The notes below the pieces were generated by a model that worked only from the letters and a program-made list of their open reading frames with translations, did no database searches and had not been told where the DNA came from. Made by a program: the position numbers and the translations under genes. A stretch of DNA of 64,000 nucleotides from DASWJZ01 sp963814905 (GTDB lineage: Bacteria; Pseudomonadota; Alphaproteobacteria; Rhizobiales; Afifellaceae), in assembly GCA_963814905.1 (NCBI GenBank), contig CAWFEM010000003.1, positions 93,981-157,980 of the forward strand, given 5' to 3'. Below, piece after piece: positions 18,893 to 26,982 of the stretch (position 1 is its first letter; every line of letters begins with the position of its first letter).

Positions 18893-19843
18893 ATGACGCT
18901 CAACGTCGCGGTCCAGATGGACCACATCTCGAAGATCACGATCGCAGGTGACACCACCTTCGCCCTGATGCTGGAAGCGGAGCGGCGCGGACATACGCTC
19001 GTCCACTATACGCCGGACCGCCTGGCGCTCCGTGACGGCCGCGTCACGGCGCGAGTCGAGCCGGTCAAGGTGCGCGACCTTGAGGGCGATCACTTCTCCC
19101 TCGGCGCGGAGGAGCTTGCGGACCTTTCGGGCTTCGACGTGGTGCTGCTCCGCCAGGACCCGCCCTTCGACATGGCCTACATCACCACGACGCATCTCCT
19201 GGAGCGCATCCATCCGGAGACCTTCGTCGTCAACGATCCGGCGCACGTCAGGAACGCGCCGGAAAAAATCTTCGTCACGATGTTTCCGGAGCTGATGCCG
19301 CCGACGCTCATCACGCGCGATCCCGATACGATCCGCGACTTCCGCAACGAATACGGCGACATCATCCTGAAGCCGCTCTACGGCAACGGCGGCGCGGCGG
19401 TGTTTCGCCTGCGCGAGGACGACGAGAACCTCTCCGCGCTGTTGGAGCTTTTCCTGGAACGCTTCCGCGAGGCCTTCGTGGTGCAGCGTTATCTGCCCGC
19501 GGTGCGGCAGGGCGACAAGCGCATCATCCTTGTCGACGGAAAAGCCGTGGGCGCGATCAACCGTATCCCGGCAATGGGCGACGCACGCTCCAACATGCAT
19601 GTCGGCGGCAAGGCGGTGGCGGCCGAGATGACCAGGCGCGACAACGAAATCTGCGAGGCGATCGGACCGGAGCTCAAGGCCCGCGGCCTCCTCCTCGCCG
19701 GCATCGACGTGATCGGCGACGCGCTGACGGAGATCAACGTCACCTCGCCCACGGGCATCCGCGAGGTGAAGCGCTTCGGGGGCGCGGACATCGCGGCGCT
19801 GTTTTGGGACGCGGTGGAGAAGAAGGTCGGAAGCGCCGACTGA
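18893..19843 (+). CDS. gshB: Glutathione synthetase
   Basis: An ATP-grasp enzyme that adds glycine to gamma-glutamylcysteine. The 316-residue protein begins MTLNVAVQMDHISKITIAGD and contains LLRQDPPFDMAYITTTHLLE, YGDIILKPLYGNGGAAVFR and the C-terminal INVTSPTGIREV, all typical of GshB. ATG 18893 is used; the in-frame GTG at 18884 adds three residues. gshA is not nearby. Confidence 0.97.
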   Translation: MTLNVAVQMDHISKITIAGDTTFALMLEAERRGHTLVHYTPDRLALRDGRVTARVEPVKVRDLEGDHFSLGAEELADLSGFDVVLLRQDPPFDMAYITTTHLLERIHPETFVVNDPAHVRNAPEKIFVTMFPELMPPTLITRDPDTIRDFRNEYGDIILKPLYGNGGAAVFRLREDDENLSALLELFLERFREAFVVQRYLPAVRQGDKRIILVDGKAVGAINRIPAMGDARSNMHVGGKAVAAEMTRRDNEICEAIGPELKARGLLLAGIDVIGDALTEINVTSPTGIREVKRFGGADIAALFWDAVEKKVGSAD

Positions 19844-19851
19844 GGCGCCCC

Positions 19852-20283
19852 CTACGCCGCTTCCATAACGCCGACGACCAATCGCTTGCCGAGCACGGCA
19901 AGCGCCGCGGCAAGTCGAGGCAGCTTCGTCGCATGCATCGGGTCGAGGATGCGGCGCGCCTCGTTTTCGTTCACTCCGAGCCGACGCGCGAGCTCCGACT
20001 TGGAGAGACCGGACTCGGTGAACGCCTCGAGCACGGCAAGCTTTGCCGCCACCTCCGCCGCGACCGTGATCGGGCGTCCGCCGCGGCTACGAGGAGCGGG
20101 AAGCGGCAATCCGCGCATCGGGTAGGAGAGAAGGGCGACGCCAAGAGCGTCCTCCGCCTCCTTGAGAGCCGGCGCCTCGCCGTCCCCCTCCGTAATCGCC
20201 TCCGGAACGTCCGGGAACGTGACGACATGAACGCCCTTTCGTCGGCCGGGCTCGACAAATGCTCGATAGGTATAGGTGCGCAA
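19852..20283 (-). CDS. hicB: HicB-family antitoxin with DNA-binding domain
   Basis: A 143-residue protein. The N-terminal half has the partly degraded RNase H-like HicB fold (TYRAFVEPGRRKGVHVVTFP, then DVPEAITEGDGEAPALKEAE). The C-terminal half has a helix-turn-helix (LSKSELARRLGVNENEARRI). HicB neutralises HicA and represses the operon. It lies downstream of hicA on the same strand, with 22 bases between them, the common hicA-hicB order. It converges with gshB, only eight bases from its stop. Confidence 0.85.
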   Translation of the reverse strand: MRTYTYRAFVEPGRRKGVHVVTFPDVPEAITEGDGEAPALKEAEDALGVALLSYPMRGLPLPAPRSRGGRPITVAAEVAAKLAVLEAFTESGLSKSELARRLGVNENEARRILDPMHATKLPRLAAALAVLGKRLVVGVMEAA

Positions 20284-20305
20284 GATGAAGCCTCCTGTGC
20301 CCGCT

Positions 20306-20503
20306 TCACGCGAGGCCGAGCTGCCGCCTGATCTTCGCGGCCGTCTTCGGATCGATCTCGCGGCTCGGCAATGTCGTCACCCGATCGCCGACGAAGAGCA
20401 ATGCATGCCCGCCCTTCCCGCGGCCGGGGTGAAAGCGGAATGAGAGACCGCGGGTCTTCGCCTCCTTACGGATTTCCGCAACGAACCGATCCCTCTTGCT
20501 CAC
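20306..20503 (-). CDS. hicA: HicA-family toxin (mRNA interferase)
   Basis: A 65-residue double-stranded RNA-binding-fold toxin beginning (M)SKRDRFVAEIRKEAKTRG, with the conserved catalytic His in KGGHALLFVG and the family end TTLPSREIDPKTAAKIRRQL. HicA cleaves mRNA when HicB is lost. GTG 20503 is chosen to match the family length; an in-frame GTG at 20548 would add 15 residues and cover a likely operator. It is unrelated to its neighbours gshB and comM, so the pair is an insertion in housekeeping DNA. Confidence 0.82.
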   Translation of the reverse strand: MSKRDRFVAEIRKEAKTRGLSFRFHPGRGKGGHALLFVGDRVTTLPSREIDPKTAAKIRRQLGLA

Positions 20504-20524
20504 GACCGCCCGCCCCACCCTCTT

Positions 20525-20575
20525 CGCACAAAAATGTGCGAGCGTCACGAGCCAATGCGCCGCACATCATGATGT
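20525..20575. promoter_or_regulatory. Palindromes upstream of hicAB, candidate HicB operators
   Basis: Two inverted repeats lie upstream of hicA: CGCACA-AAAA-TGTGCG at 20525-20540 and the perfect 12-base palindrome ACATCATGATGT at 20564-20575. HicB proteins with a helix-turn-helix repress their own operon, so these are plausible binding sites. This is inferred from position and symmetry only. Confidence 0.4.
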
Positions 20576-20588
20576 TCTTCTTTCGTTC

Positions 20589-20618
20589 TTGACTGTCAAG
20601 CCGCTTTGCACCTAGAGT
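20589..20618 (+). promoter_or_regulatory. Candidate housekeeping promoter for comM
   Basis: TTGACT (20589-20594) and TAGAGT (20613-20618) are separated by 18 bases and lie 29 bases before the comM start. The -35 is good and the -10 is weak. It lies beside the hicAB palindromes in a divergent intergenic region. Confidence 0.4.
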
Positions 20619-20646
20619 AGAGCCCATCGGGATTGGGGCTTTTTCG

Positions 20647-22180
20647 ATGGTCGCGCGCATCACCACCGTCGCGTTTCAGGGAATCGAGGCGATCCCCGTC
20701 GACGTGCAGGTGCTGATGACGCCGGGAAAGCCGGTCTTCAACATCGTCGGCCTCCCCGACAAGGCGGTCGGCGAAAGCCGCGAGCGCGTGCACGCCGCGC
20801 TCCATGCCTCGGGCCTGGCGCTGCCGGCGAAGCGCATCACCGTCAATCTCGCGCCCGCCGACCTGCCAAAGGAAGGGAGCCACTACGACCTTCCGATCGC
20901 GCTCGGGCTGATGGTGGCGATGGGGGCGGTCGCCTCCAATTCCATCGCCGAGCATGTCGTTCTCGGCGAGCTGGCGCTCGACGGCCGCATTACGCCGGTC
21001 GCCGGCGTGCTTCCCGCCGCGATCGGCGCGAGCGCGCTCGACCGCGCTCTGATCTGCCCCGGCGCCTGCGGACCGGAGGCGGCATGGGCGGGCGAGACGC
21101 TTGCCATCGTCGCGCCCGATTCGCTGGTCGCGCTCGCCAACCATTTCCGCGGCATCCAGGTGCTGAAGCGGCCGGAGCCGGCGATCCGCTCCGCCGGCGC
21201 CGACATCCCCGACATGAAGGACATCAAGGGACAGGAGAGCGCCAAGCGGGCGCTCGAGATCGCCGCGGCCGGCGGCCACAACATGCTGATGATCGGCCCG
21301 CCGGGCGCGGGGAAGTCGATGCTCGCGAGCCGCCTCCCCTCAATCCTGCCGCCGCTTGTCCCGCGCGAGCTTCTGGAGATCTCCATGATCGCCTCGATCG
21401 CGGGCGAGCTGACGGACGGCAAGCTCTCCGACCGGCGGCCGTTCCGCGCGCCGCACCATTCCGCGACGATGGCGGCGATGGTCGGCGGCGGGGTGCGCGC
21501 CAGGCCCGGTGAAGTGTCGCTGGCGCATAACGGCGTGCTCTTCCTCGACGAATTGCCGGAGTTCACGCCGCAGGTGCTCGAACTCGCTGCGCCAGCCGCT
21601 TGAAGCCGGCGAGTGCGTCGTGGCGCGCGCCAATCATCGCGTCTCCTACCCGTCGCGCATCCAGCTGATCGCGGCGATGAATCCCTGCCGCTGCGGGAGG
21701 GCCGGCGAGCCTGGGCATGTCTGCCGGCGCGGTCCGCGCTGCGCTTCGGACTATCAGGCGCGCATCTCCGGGCCGCTGCTCGACCGCATCGACATCAGGA
21801 TCGAGGTGCCGGCGCTCGCCGCGAGCGACCTGATCCGCCCGGGTCCAAGCGAGACCAGCGCGGAGGTGAAAGAGCGCGTCGGCGCAGCGCGTGCCGTGCA
21901 GGCGGAGCGCTATCGCGGCCTCGGCCAAAGCCGTATCCGCTCCAACGCGCAGGCCGGCGCCGACCTGATCGAAACGGTCGCGGCTCCCGAACGCGCCGGC
22001 ATGCGCCTCCTCGAGGACGCCGCCCAGACGATGCAGCTCACCGCGCGCGGCTATCATCGCGTCTTGAAGCTTGCGCGCACGCTTGCCGATCTCGATGGCG
22101 CGGAAACCGTCGCGCGCATTCACGTCGCCGAAGCGCTCGCCTACCGCGCATTGCCGCCGGAGCTCGACCTGGCCGCGTAG
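20647..22180 (+). pseudogene. comM: YifB/ComM family Mg-chelatase-like AAA ATPase, interrupted by a +1 frameshift
   Basis: ComM is a branch-migration helicase used in natural transformation in other bacteria. The N-terminal Lon-protease-like domain (QVLMTPGKPVFNIVGLPDKA) and the Walker A (MIGPPGAGKSMLASRLPSIL) read normally to FLDELPEFTPQVLE. The frame then shifts, and the expected LRQPLEAGECVVARANHR continues one frame over. One extra base near 21583 (C before TCGCTG) explains it. The rest contains IQLIAAMNPCRCG and a normal C-terminus, giving about 510 residues if corrected. The intact remainder suggests a sequence error or a very recent mutation. Confidence 0.88.
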
Positions 22181-22251
22181 CGACGGCTCCCACCGCTTTC
22201 CACACGGCTGTCGCGCAAGCGTAATTTTACGCGATTATCCCATTCGGGTTG

Positions 22252-22293
22252 GGCGAAAGTGATTCGCCGAAATGCGTTCATGGGGCAACGCAT
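22252..22293. promoter_or_regulatory. Two inverted repeats upstream of olsB
   Basis: GGCGAA-N5-TTCGCC (22252-22257 with 22263-22268) and ATGCGTT-N8-AACGCAT (22272-22278 with 22287-22293) lie 52-93 bases before the olsB start. Either could be an operator or a leader hairpin; the second also resembles a terminator stem for comM but has no T-run. The role is unknown. Confidence 0.35.
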
Positions 22294-22344
22294 GGTCGGG
22301 CTGGTCCTGGTGAAAACTCTGTCGCGTCGCGGAGGGGGCTCGCG

Positions 22345-23319
22345 ATGACGGCGGGAGCGCTGCTCTCGCCGCGCAATCTTGCGCGCCGCTTCTCGCCGGC
22401 GATCGCCGCCGGCACCGATCGCGCCCTCGCCCGGCTGGCGAAGTCGAACGTGCTTCCATGGCCCGTGCCGCGCAGCGGCCTGTCGCTCGGCCGGCTCGGC
22501 GATCTGGAGGTGCGGCTCGCGGCAAGTGCCGCGGAGGTGCGCCGCGCGCAGGCGCTCCGCTACCAGATCTTCTACGAGGAGATGGCGGCCACCCCGAGCC
22601 TGCGCGCCCGCCAGACGCGGCGCGACTTCGACCGCTTCGACCGTATCTGCGACCACGTCCTCGTCATCGATCATTCCGCCGCGCGTGCGAGCAGCGGCGA
22701 GCACGCGATCGTCGGCACCTATCGCCTGCTTCGCCATGACGTGGCGGAGCGGCACGGCGGCTTCTACAGCGCCGGCGAATTCGACATCGCGCCGCTTCTG
22801 CAGCGTAAACCGGAATCGCGGTTCCTCGAACTTGGCCGCTCGTGCGTGCTCGCACCTTATCGGGGCAAACGCGCGATCGAGCTCCTCTGGCACGGCGTGT
22901 GGGCCTATGTCCGCATGCACCGGATCGACGTGATGCTCGGCTGTGCGAGCCTGGCGGGAACCGATCCGGAGCCGCTCGCGCTGCCGCTCTCCTTCCTTCA
23001 CCATCAGGCGCGCGCACCGGAGGAATGGTCGGTTCGTGCGCGCGAGGCGCTGCGTGTGGAGATGAACCGGATACCGCTCGCAGCGATCGACACGCGCGCC
23101 GCGCTCCGTGCTCTGCCGCCTCTCGTCAAAGGCTATCTGCGTCTCGGTGCGATGATCGGTGACGGCGCGGTGATCGACCGGCAGTTCGGCACGATCGACG
23201 TCCTGACGGTGCTTCCGGTCGCGGCGATCGCATCGCGCTACATCGACCATTACGGGGGCGACGCGGAGCGCTACGCGGTCAGCGCCCCGGCTCGCGTCCG
23301 CCCTCGCGCCGCCGCCTGA
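22345..23319 (+). CDS. olsB: L-ornithine N-alpha-acyltransferase OlsB (ornithine lipid synthesis)
   Basis: OlsB transfers a 3-hydroxyacyl group from acyl carrier protein to ornithine, forming lyso-ornithine lipid, a phosphorus-free membrane lipid. The 324-residue GNAT-fold protein has strings close to rhizobial OlsB: LRYQIFYEEM, HAIVGTYRLLRHDVAERHGG, FLELGRSCVLAPYRGKRAIE and PPLVKGYLRLGAMIGDGAV. GGAGGGGG precedes ATG 22345. The acyltransferase OlsA is not nearby. Its last 41 bases overlap the 3' end of the convergent smr gene. With pmtA, it shows a rhizobial-type membrane. Confidence 0.85.
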   Translation: MTAGALLSPRNLARRFSPAIAAGTDRALARLAKSNVLPWPVPRSGLSLGRLGDLEVRLAASAAEVRRAQALRYQIFYEEMAATPSLRARQTRRDFDRFDRICDHVLVIDHSAARASSGEHAIVGTYRLLRHDVAERHGGFYSAGEFDIAPLLQRKPESRFLELGRSCVLAPYRGKRAIELLWHGVWAYVRMHRIDVMLGCASLAGTDPEPLALPLSFLHHQARAPEEWSVRAREALRVEMNRIPLAAIDTRAALRALPPLVKGYLRLGAMIGDGAVIDRQFGTIDVLTVLPVAAIASRYIDHYGGDAERYAVSAPARVRPRAAA

Positions 23320-23866
23320 TCCGCACATAGAGCGCGCCGCCACCGCCATGACGGCGATGCGCCTCCTCGAAGCCTACGACGAGGTTGCGAAGATCGCCGC
23401 GCGACAGCCAGTGCGGCACGCTCTCACGCAAGACGCCGCGGCCTTCGCCGCCGACCCGGCCCTTGCCGGTCACGACGAGCACGATGCGCGCACCGGACGC
23501 CTGTTGGCGGCGCAGGAACGTCGAAAGCGCGTTGAAGGCGCGTTCCTGGCGCATGCCGTGGAGGTCGATGCGCGCGTCGATCTCCGCGAGCCCGCGCGCT
23601 AGGCGCCGAAGCGTCTTTTCCTCAAGCGGGGCGAGCGCCGGCGGGGGCGGTGGCGTCTCCTGGCGGGCGGGCTTTGCGGGGTCGGACCCGGCCTTTGTCC
23701 GCGCGGGCCTGGGTTGCGGCTTTGCGTGCGCTTGCGTCTCTCCTTCCGGCGTCGCCAGCGTCTCGAGTGCCGCACGCGCCTTTTTCACGCCGCGCTTCAG
23801 CGGCTTGACGGTCTCCCGCAGCCGGTCCCAAAGCGCACGCTCGTCCTTGCTCAGGCGGCGCGTCAT
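23279..23866 (-). CDS. Smr-domain protein
   Basis: A 195-residue protein with a basic, Pro/Ala-rich N-terminal half (residues 1-90, PKPQ and PPPPPALAP stretches) and a C-terminal Smr domain (about 95-185). The DLHGMRQERA motif and the later VTGKGRVGGEGRGVLRESVP are the conserved Smr (MutS2 C-terminal) signatures, linked to nuclease activity in some members. It follows mltA directly with no gap, in the conserved order tim44-mltA-smr, and overlaps olsB by 41 bases tail to tail. Confidence 0.88.
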   Translation of the reverse strand: MTRRLSKDERALWDRLRETVKPLKRGVKKARAALETLATPEGETQAHAKPQPRPARTKAGSDPAKPARQETPPPPPALAPLEEKTLRRLARGLAEIDARIDLHGMRQERAFNALSTFLRRQQASGARIVLVVTGKGRVGGEGRGVLRESVPHWLSRGDLRNLVVGFEEAHRRHGGGGALYVRIRRRREGGREPGR

Positions 23867-24985
23867 TCAGGCGCTTTCCGCCGTTCGGGGAACAAGTGCG
23901 ATCATCTCCGCCGCATGATGGACGCGGCCGGCAAGCGATCCGGCCGCAACACCCGTTCCAAAGAAAAGGTCGCCGCGCGCCGGCCCGACGATTGCTGAGC
24001 CGGTGTCCTGCGCGATCATCAGCCGCTGAAACGTCCCGCCATGCTGTGGGTCCTGAAGATCCGGCGCGGTCACGAAGATCGGTGTGTGGAAGGTGTGAAG
24101 CGTGCGGTCGACCGCGAGGCTGCGGAACGGGGTAAGCGGAACACCCGCCGCTCCGAGCGGGCCTTCCTCCTCGGTGAGCGGCGTCTCGTGGAAGAAGATG
24201 AAGGAACGGTTCTCGCGCATCAGCGCGCGACCGGCCTCCGGGTTCGTCTTGAGCCAGGCTTCCAGCCCGTCCTTGTCGGCGCGCTCGCGCGGCAGGAGAC
24301 CGCGCTCCACCGCCAGGCGTCCGATCGACGTATAGGGATGGCCGGACTTGCCGGCGAATGCGATCCGCAGCGTGTCGCCGTCGAGGAGCCTGAGCCGCGC
24401 GGAGCCCTGCACGTGGATGAAGAAGGCATCGACGGGGTTCGCGACATATGCGATCTCAAGTCCGCGCCCGGCGAGCGCACCGTCCTCGATCGCGGCGCGG
24501 TCCAAGAACGGCTCGATGCCCCCTTCAGTCCTTCGCGCGAAGCGGACCTCGGGGTCCCAGCCGGGCGGCCGGTTCAGCTCGTCCACCTCGACAAGATCGT
24601 CCGGGCGGCGAAGGAGCGGCACGGAGAAGTGCTGCGTCGGCGTGCGGCTCGCCGCAAGCTCGGGCTCGAAATAGCCGGTGACGAACCCGCGCGACGCAAT
24701 GCGATGCGGCGCGAACCAGCGCTCGAAGAAAGCGCGCGCCATCTCCGGCGACGTCTCGGCTTCGGCAAGTGCCGTGCGCGCGATCCGTTGCAGGCGCGCA
24801 CCGTCGATTCCAAGCGCGCGGGTCTTTGGCTGCGTCTCTGCCGCACGCAGAGCGCCGTGCCGGAAAGCGTGGAAGGCGGCGGCGTGATCGTCGTCAGGCC
24901 AGCCGGCAATGTCGGAAAAACGGATTTCGGCAAGGAGTGCGCGCGCGGCGGACGAAGCGTCTGTCGGCGGCACGGCTTCGTTCAC
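23867..24985 (-). CDS. mltA: Membrane-bound lytic murein transglycosylase A (MltA)
   Basis: MltA cleaves peptidoglycan to leave 1,6-anhydromuramyl ends. The 372-residue protein has the MltA barrel (FVTGYFEPELAASRTPT, IHVQGSARLRLLDGDTLRIA, GHPYTSIGRL) and the C-terminal 3D domain with its Asp-rich motif (AQDTGSAIVGPARGDLFFGT). The GTG start at 24985 gives no visible signal peptide or lipobox (it begins MNEAVPPTDASSAARALLAE), which is odd for a periplasmic enzyme. It lies in a tim44-mltA-smr unit. Confidence 0.93.
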   Translation of the reverse strand: MNEAVPPTDASSAARALLAEIRFSDIAGWPDDDHAAAFHAFRHGALRAAETQPKTRALGIDGARLQRIARTALAEAETSPEMARAFFERWFAPHRIASRGFVTGYFEPELAASRTPTQHFSVPLLRRPDDLVEVDELNRPPGWDPEVRFARRTEGGIEPFLDRAAIEDGALAGRGLEIAYVANPVDAFFIHVQGSARLRLLDGDTLRIAFAGKSGHPYTSIGRLAVERGLLPRERADKDGLEAWLKTNPEAGRALMRENRSFIFFHETPLTEEEGPLGAAGVPLTPFRSLAVDRTLHTFHTPIFVTAPDLQDPQHGGTFQRLMIAQDTGSAIVGPARGDLFFGTGVAAGSLAGRVHHAAEMIALVPRTAESA

Positions 24986-25029
24986 GGGTTCGCCGCGGTC
25001 GCTCGATGGATTGCCCTTCGGGCTGCAGC

Positions 25030-25734
25030 TCAGACCGCCTCCGTCGCGACGAGTTTCCAGTTCGGGTCGCGGGCGGACACGTCGCGCGCGAAGGTCCAGA
25101 CGTCGCGGATGGTCTGCACCTCGGTCGCGTCGCCTTCCACCACGTTGCCGTCCTTGTCGCGAACGCAGGTGATGAGCTCGGCGATGAAGCGCACGGAGAG
25201 GCGGGCGTTGCTGCCCTCGAGCTCCGCGGCGACGATCTTCGATTCCTCGATGCCGACGAAAGTCAGCTCCGCCTTCTGCTCCTTCTTGTCGCGCTCGGCG
25301 ATCGCCGCGAGGAAGCTCTCATAGACGTCCGGCGCAAGCAGGTTCTTCAGCGTCGGCTTGTCGCCCTGCGCAAACGCCGTCACCACCATCTCGTACGCGG
25401 CGCGTGCGCCGGCGAGGAAATGCTCCGGGTTGAAATCGTGCGACGCCTTGCTGACCGCGACCAGCCCCTCGTGAACCGGCGTCCCCGGCGTTGCGTGACG
25501 GGCGATGCTTTCCAGGTCGGGGGTTTCGGCCGAGGCGGCGGCGGCGCGATCGCGCGGCGGCAGCGACACGACGTTGTCGTTGCGTGCTCCCGGTTGCTGC
25601 TGCGCCTTGACGCGCGTCTCGTAGGGTGAGGGTTCGTTGCCGGTACGGCGGCCGAGGACACTGCCGAGCCGCATGAAGATGACGACGGCAATGATAAGGA
25701 AGATTATCGAATAGACGTCGAAGAATCCGCTCAT
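25030..25734 (-). CDS. Tim44/TimA-family inner-membrane protein
   Basis: A 234-residue protein with an N-terminal membrane anchor (VYSIIFLIIAVVIFMRLGSV, about residues 7-26), a disordered linker (about 30-75) and a C-terminal Tim44-like domain (KASHDFNPEHFLAGARAAYE, then MVVTAFAQGDKPTLKNLLAP). Bacterial TimA is the relative of the mitochondrial Tim44 import factor; its own function is not settled. It precedes mltA by 44 bases and is divergent from fxsA. A Tim44-mltA-smr cluster near secB and oriC is typical of Hyphomicrobiales. Confidence 0.9.
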   Translation of the reverse strand: MSGFFDVYSIIFLIIAVVIFMRLGSVLGRRTGNEPSPYETRVKAQQQPGARNDNVVSLPPRDRAAAASAETPDLESIARHATPGTPVHEGLVAVSKASHDFNPEHFLAGARAAYEMVVTAFAQGDKPTLKNLLAPDVYESFLAAIAERDKKEQKAELTFVGIEESKIVAAELEGSNARLSVRFIAELITCVRDKDGNVVEGDATEVQTIRDVWTFARDVSARDPNWKLVATEAV

Positions 25735-25899
25735 CGGAGGCGTGGGCTCGCAGGCTGACGGCGCGGCGCGGCGGTGGCGCCCTTCCCGTCCGCAATGTAA
25801 GCACCTTTGAGGCTAAGTCCAGCGGACGGCATGCTTAATCCTTTGCCGCCTCCTTTTGCCTTCGGCGGACCTCCCCCATATGGGGAACAAGGAGCCGTC

Positions 25900-26391
25900 A
25901 TGCGAATCCCCTTCTCTTTCCTGTTTCTGGCCCTCGTCCTCGGCGAAATTGCCGGATTTGTCCTGGTCGGCGAGGCGATCGGCGTGCTCGGCACGCTGGG
26001 TCTTGTGCTTCTCGGCATGGTGGCCGGAGTAGCGCTTCTACGCCATCACGGTGTCGAAACCTTGATGCGGGTTCGGTCGGAGCTCGCGGCGAACCGGCCG
26101 CCGGCACGTCCGCTGGCGGAGGGGGCGATCCTGGCGCTCGCCTCGCTGTTGATCATCCTTCCCGGATTCCTGACGGATATCGCGGGGGTCCTGCTCTTCG
26201 TGCCTCTCGTTCGCGAGGGCCTGTGGCGGCGTTTCAAGAACAAGGTCGAGGTACGCAGCGCGCATGCCGGGCGGCCATCGGCCAGTCGCGGCGGTGTCGT
26301 CGATCTCGACCAAAGCGAATACGGCGAAGCCGCCACGGGGCGCGCGCATCCGGACAGTCCCTGGCGGCTCGGGAACGGCCCGGAGGCGTAG
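25900..26391 (+). CDS. fxsA: FxsA family membrane protein
   Basis: A 163-residue protein with three to four membrane segments (FSFLFLALVLGEIAGFVLVG, VLGTLGLVLLGMVAGVALL, then ILALASLLIILPGFLTDIAG) and a soluble C-terminal tail (RFKNKVEVRSAH). FxsA in E. coli relieves phage T7 exclusion by F when overproduced; the normal function is unknown. GGAG lies eight bases before ATG 25900; the frame extends upstream but that part is not conserved. It is divergent from tim44 and 54 bases upstream of secB. Confidence 0.88.
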   Translation: MRIPFSFLFLALVLGEIAGFVLVGEAIGVLGTLGLVLLGMVAGVALLRHHGVETLMRVRSELAANRPPARPLAEGAILALASLLIILPGFLTDIAGVLLFVPLVREGLWRRFKNKVEVRSAHAGRPSASRGGVVDLDQSEYGEAATGRAHPDSPWRLGNGPEA

Positions 26392-26445
26392 ATTGTTGCG
26401 CTTGCCCGTGCTACGCGGGCGGCCGAAAAGAAGAGGCGTTCAAGA

Positions 26446-26955
26446 ATGGCTGAACCAAGCGGAAATGGCGGACAGCCTGGGGCCGCTCCCACTCAGGACC
26501 AGGCGCAGCCGGCCGGCATCCATGTGCTCGGCCAGTATGTGAAGGACATATCGTTCGAGAACCCAGGGGCGCCCAACACCCTGCGGGCGTCGGACAAGGT
26601 TCCCAACCTCGACGTCCAGGTGAACGCCAACGCCAAGCCGCAAACGCAGACCGATTTCGAGGTCGAGCTCAAGCTCGAAGCCAAAGCCGTGCGCGGCGAC
26701 GAGACATTGTTTATCGCCGAGGTCACCTATTGCGGCATCTTCCAGATCCGCAACGTTCCGCAGGAGCACCTGCATCCGCTGCTCCTGATCGAGTGCCCAC
26801 GGCTGCTCTTTCCTTTCGCGCGGCAGATCATCGCCGACGCGACGCGGCAGGGCGGCTTCCCTCCGCTCATGATCGATCCGGTGGATTTCGCCGCCCTCTA
26901 TCGGCAGCGCGTGGCGCAGGCCGCGCAACAGCGCGCCGCGGCGGAGCCGAACTGA
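26446..26955 (+). CDS. secB: Protein-export chaperone SecB
   Basis: SecB keeps exported proteins unfolded and delivers them to SecA. The 169-residue protein has the family strings QYVKDISFENPGAPNTL, DVQVNANAKPQTQTDFEVEL, TYCGIFQIRNVP and LLFPFARQIIADATRQGGFP. The Gln-rich N-terminal extension (about 20 residues) is common in alphaproteobacteria. It converges with dnaQ and sits beside fxsA, as in other Hyphomicrobiales. Confidence 0.97.
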   Translation: MAEPSGNGGQPGAAPTQDQAQPAGIHVLGQYVKDISFENPGAPNTLRASDKVPNLDVQVNANAKPQTQTDFEVELKLEAKAVRGDETLFIAEVTYCGIFQIRNVPQEHLHPLLLIECPRLLFPFARQIIADATRQGGFPPLMIDPVDFAALYRQRVAQAAQQRAAAEPN

Positions 26956-26982
26956 TCTTGGCCTGACCCGTCGGTCGTTTTC

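Noticed and set aside
20647..22180. A real inactivation of comM by a mobile element
   Set aside because: No element, target duplication or deletion is present; the defect is a single extra base.
22141..23349. 402-codon open frame antisense to olsB
   Set aside because: It overlaps olsB and the start of its leader and has no ribosome site or domain.
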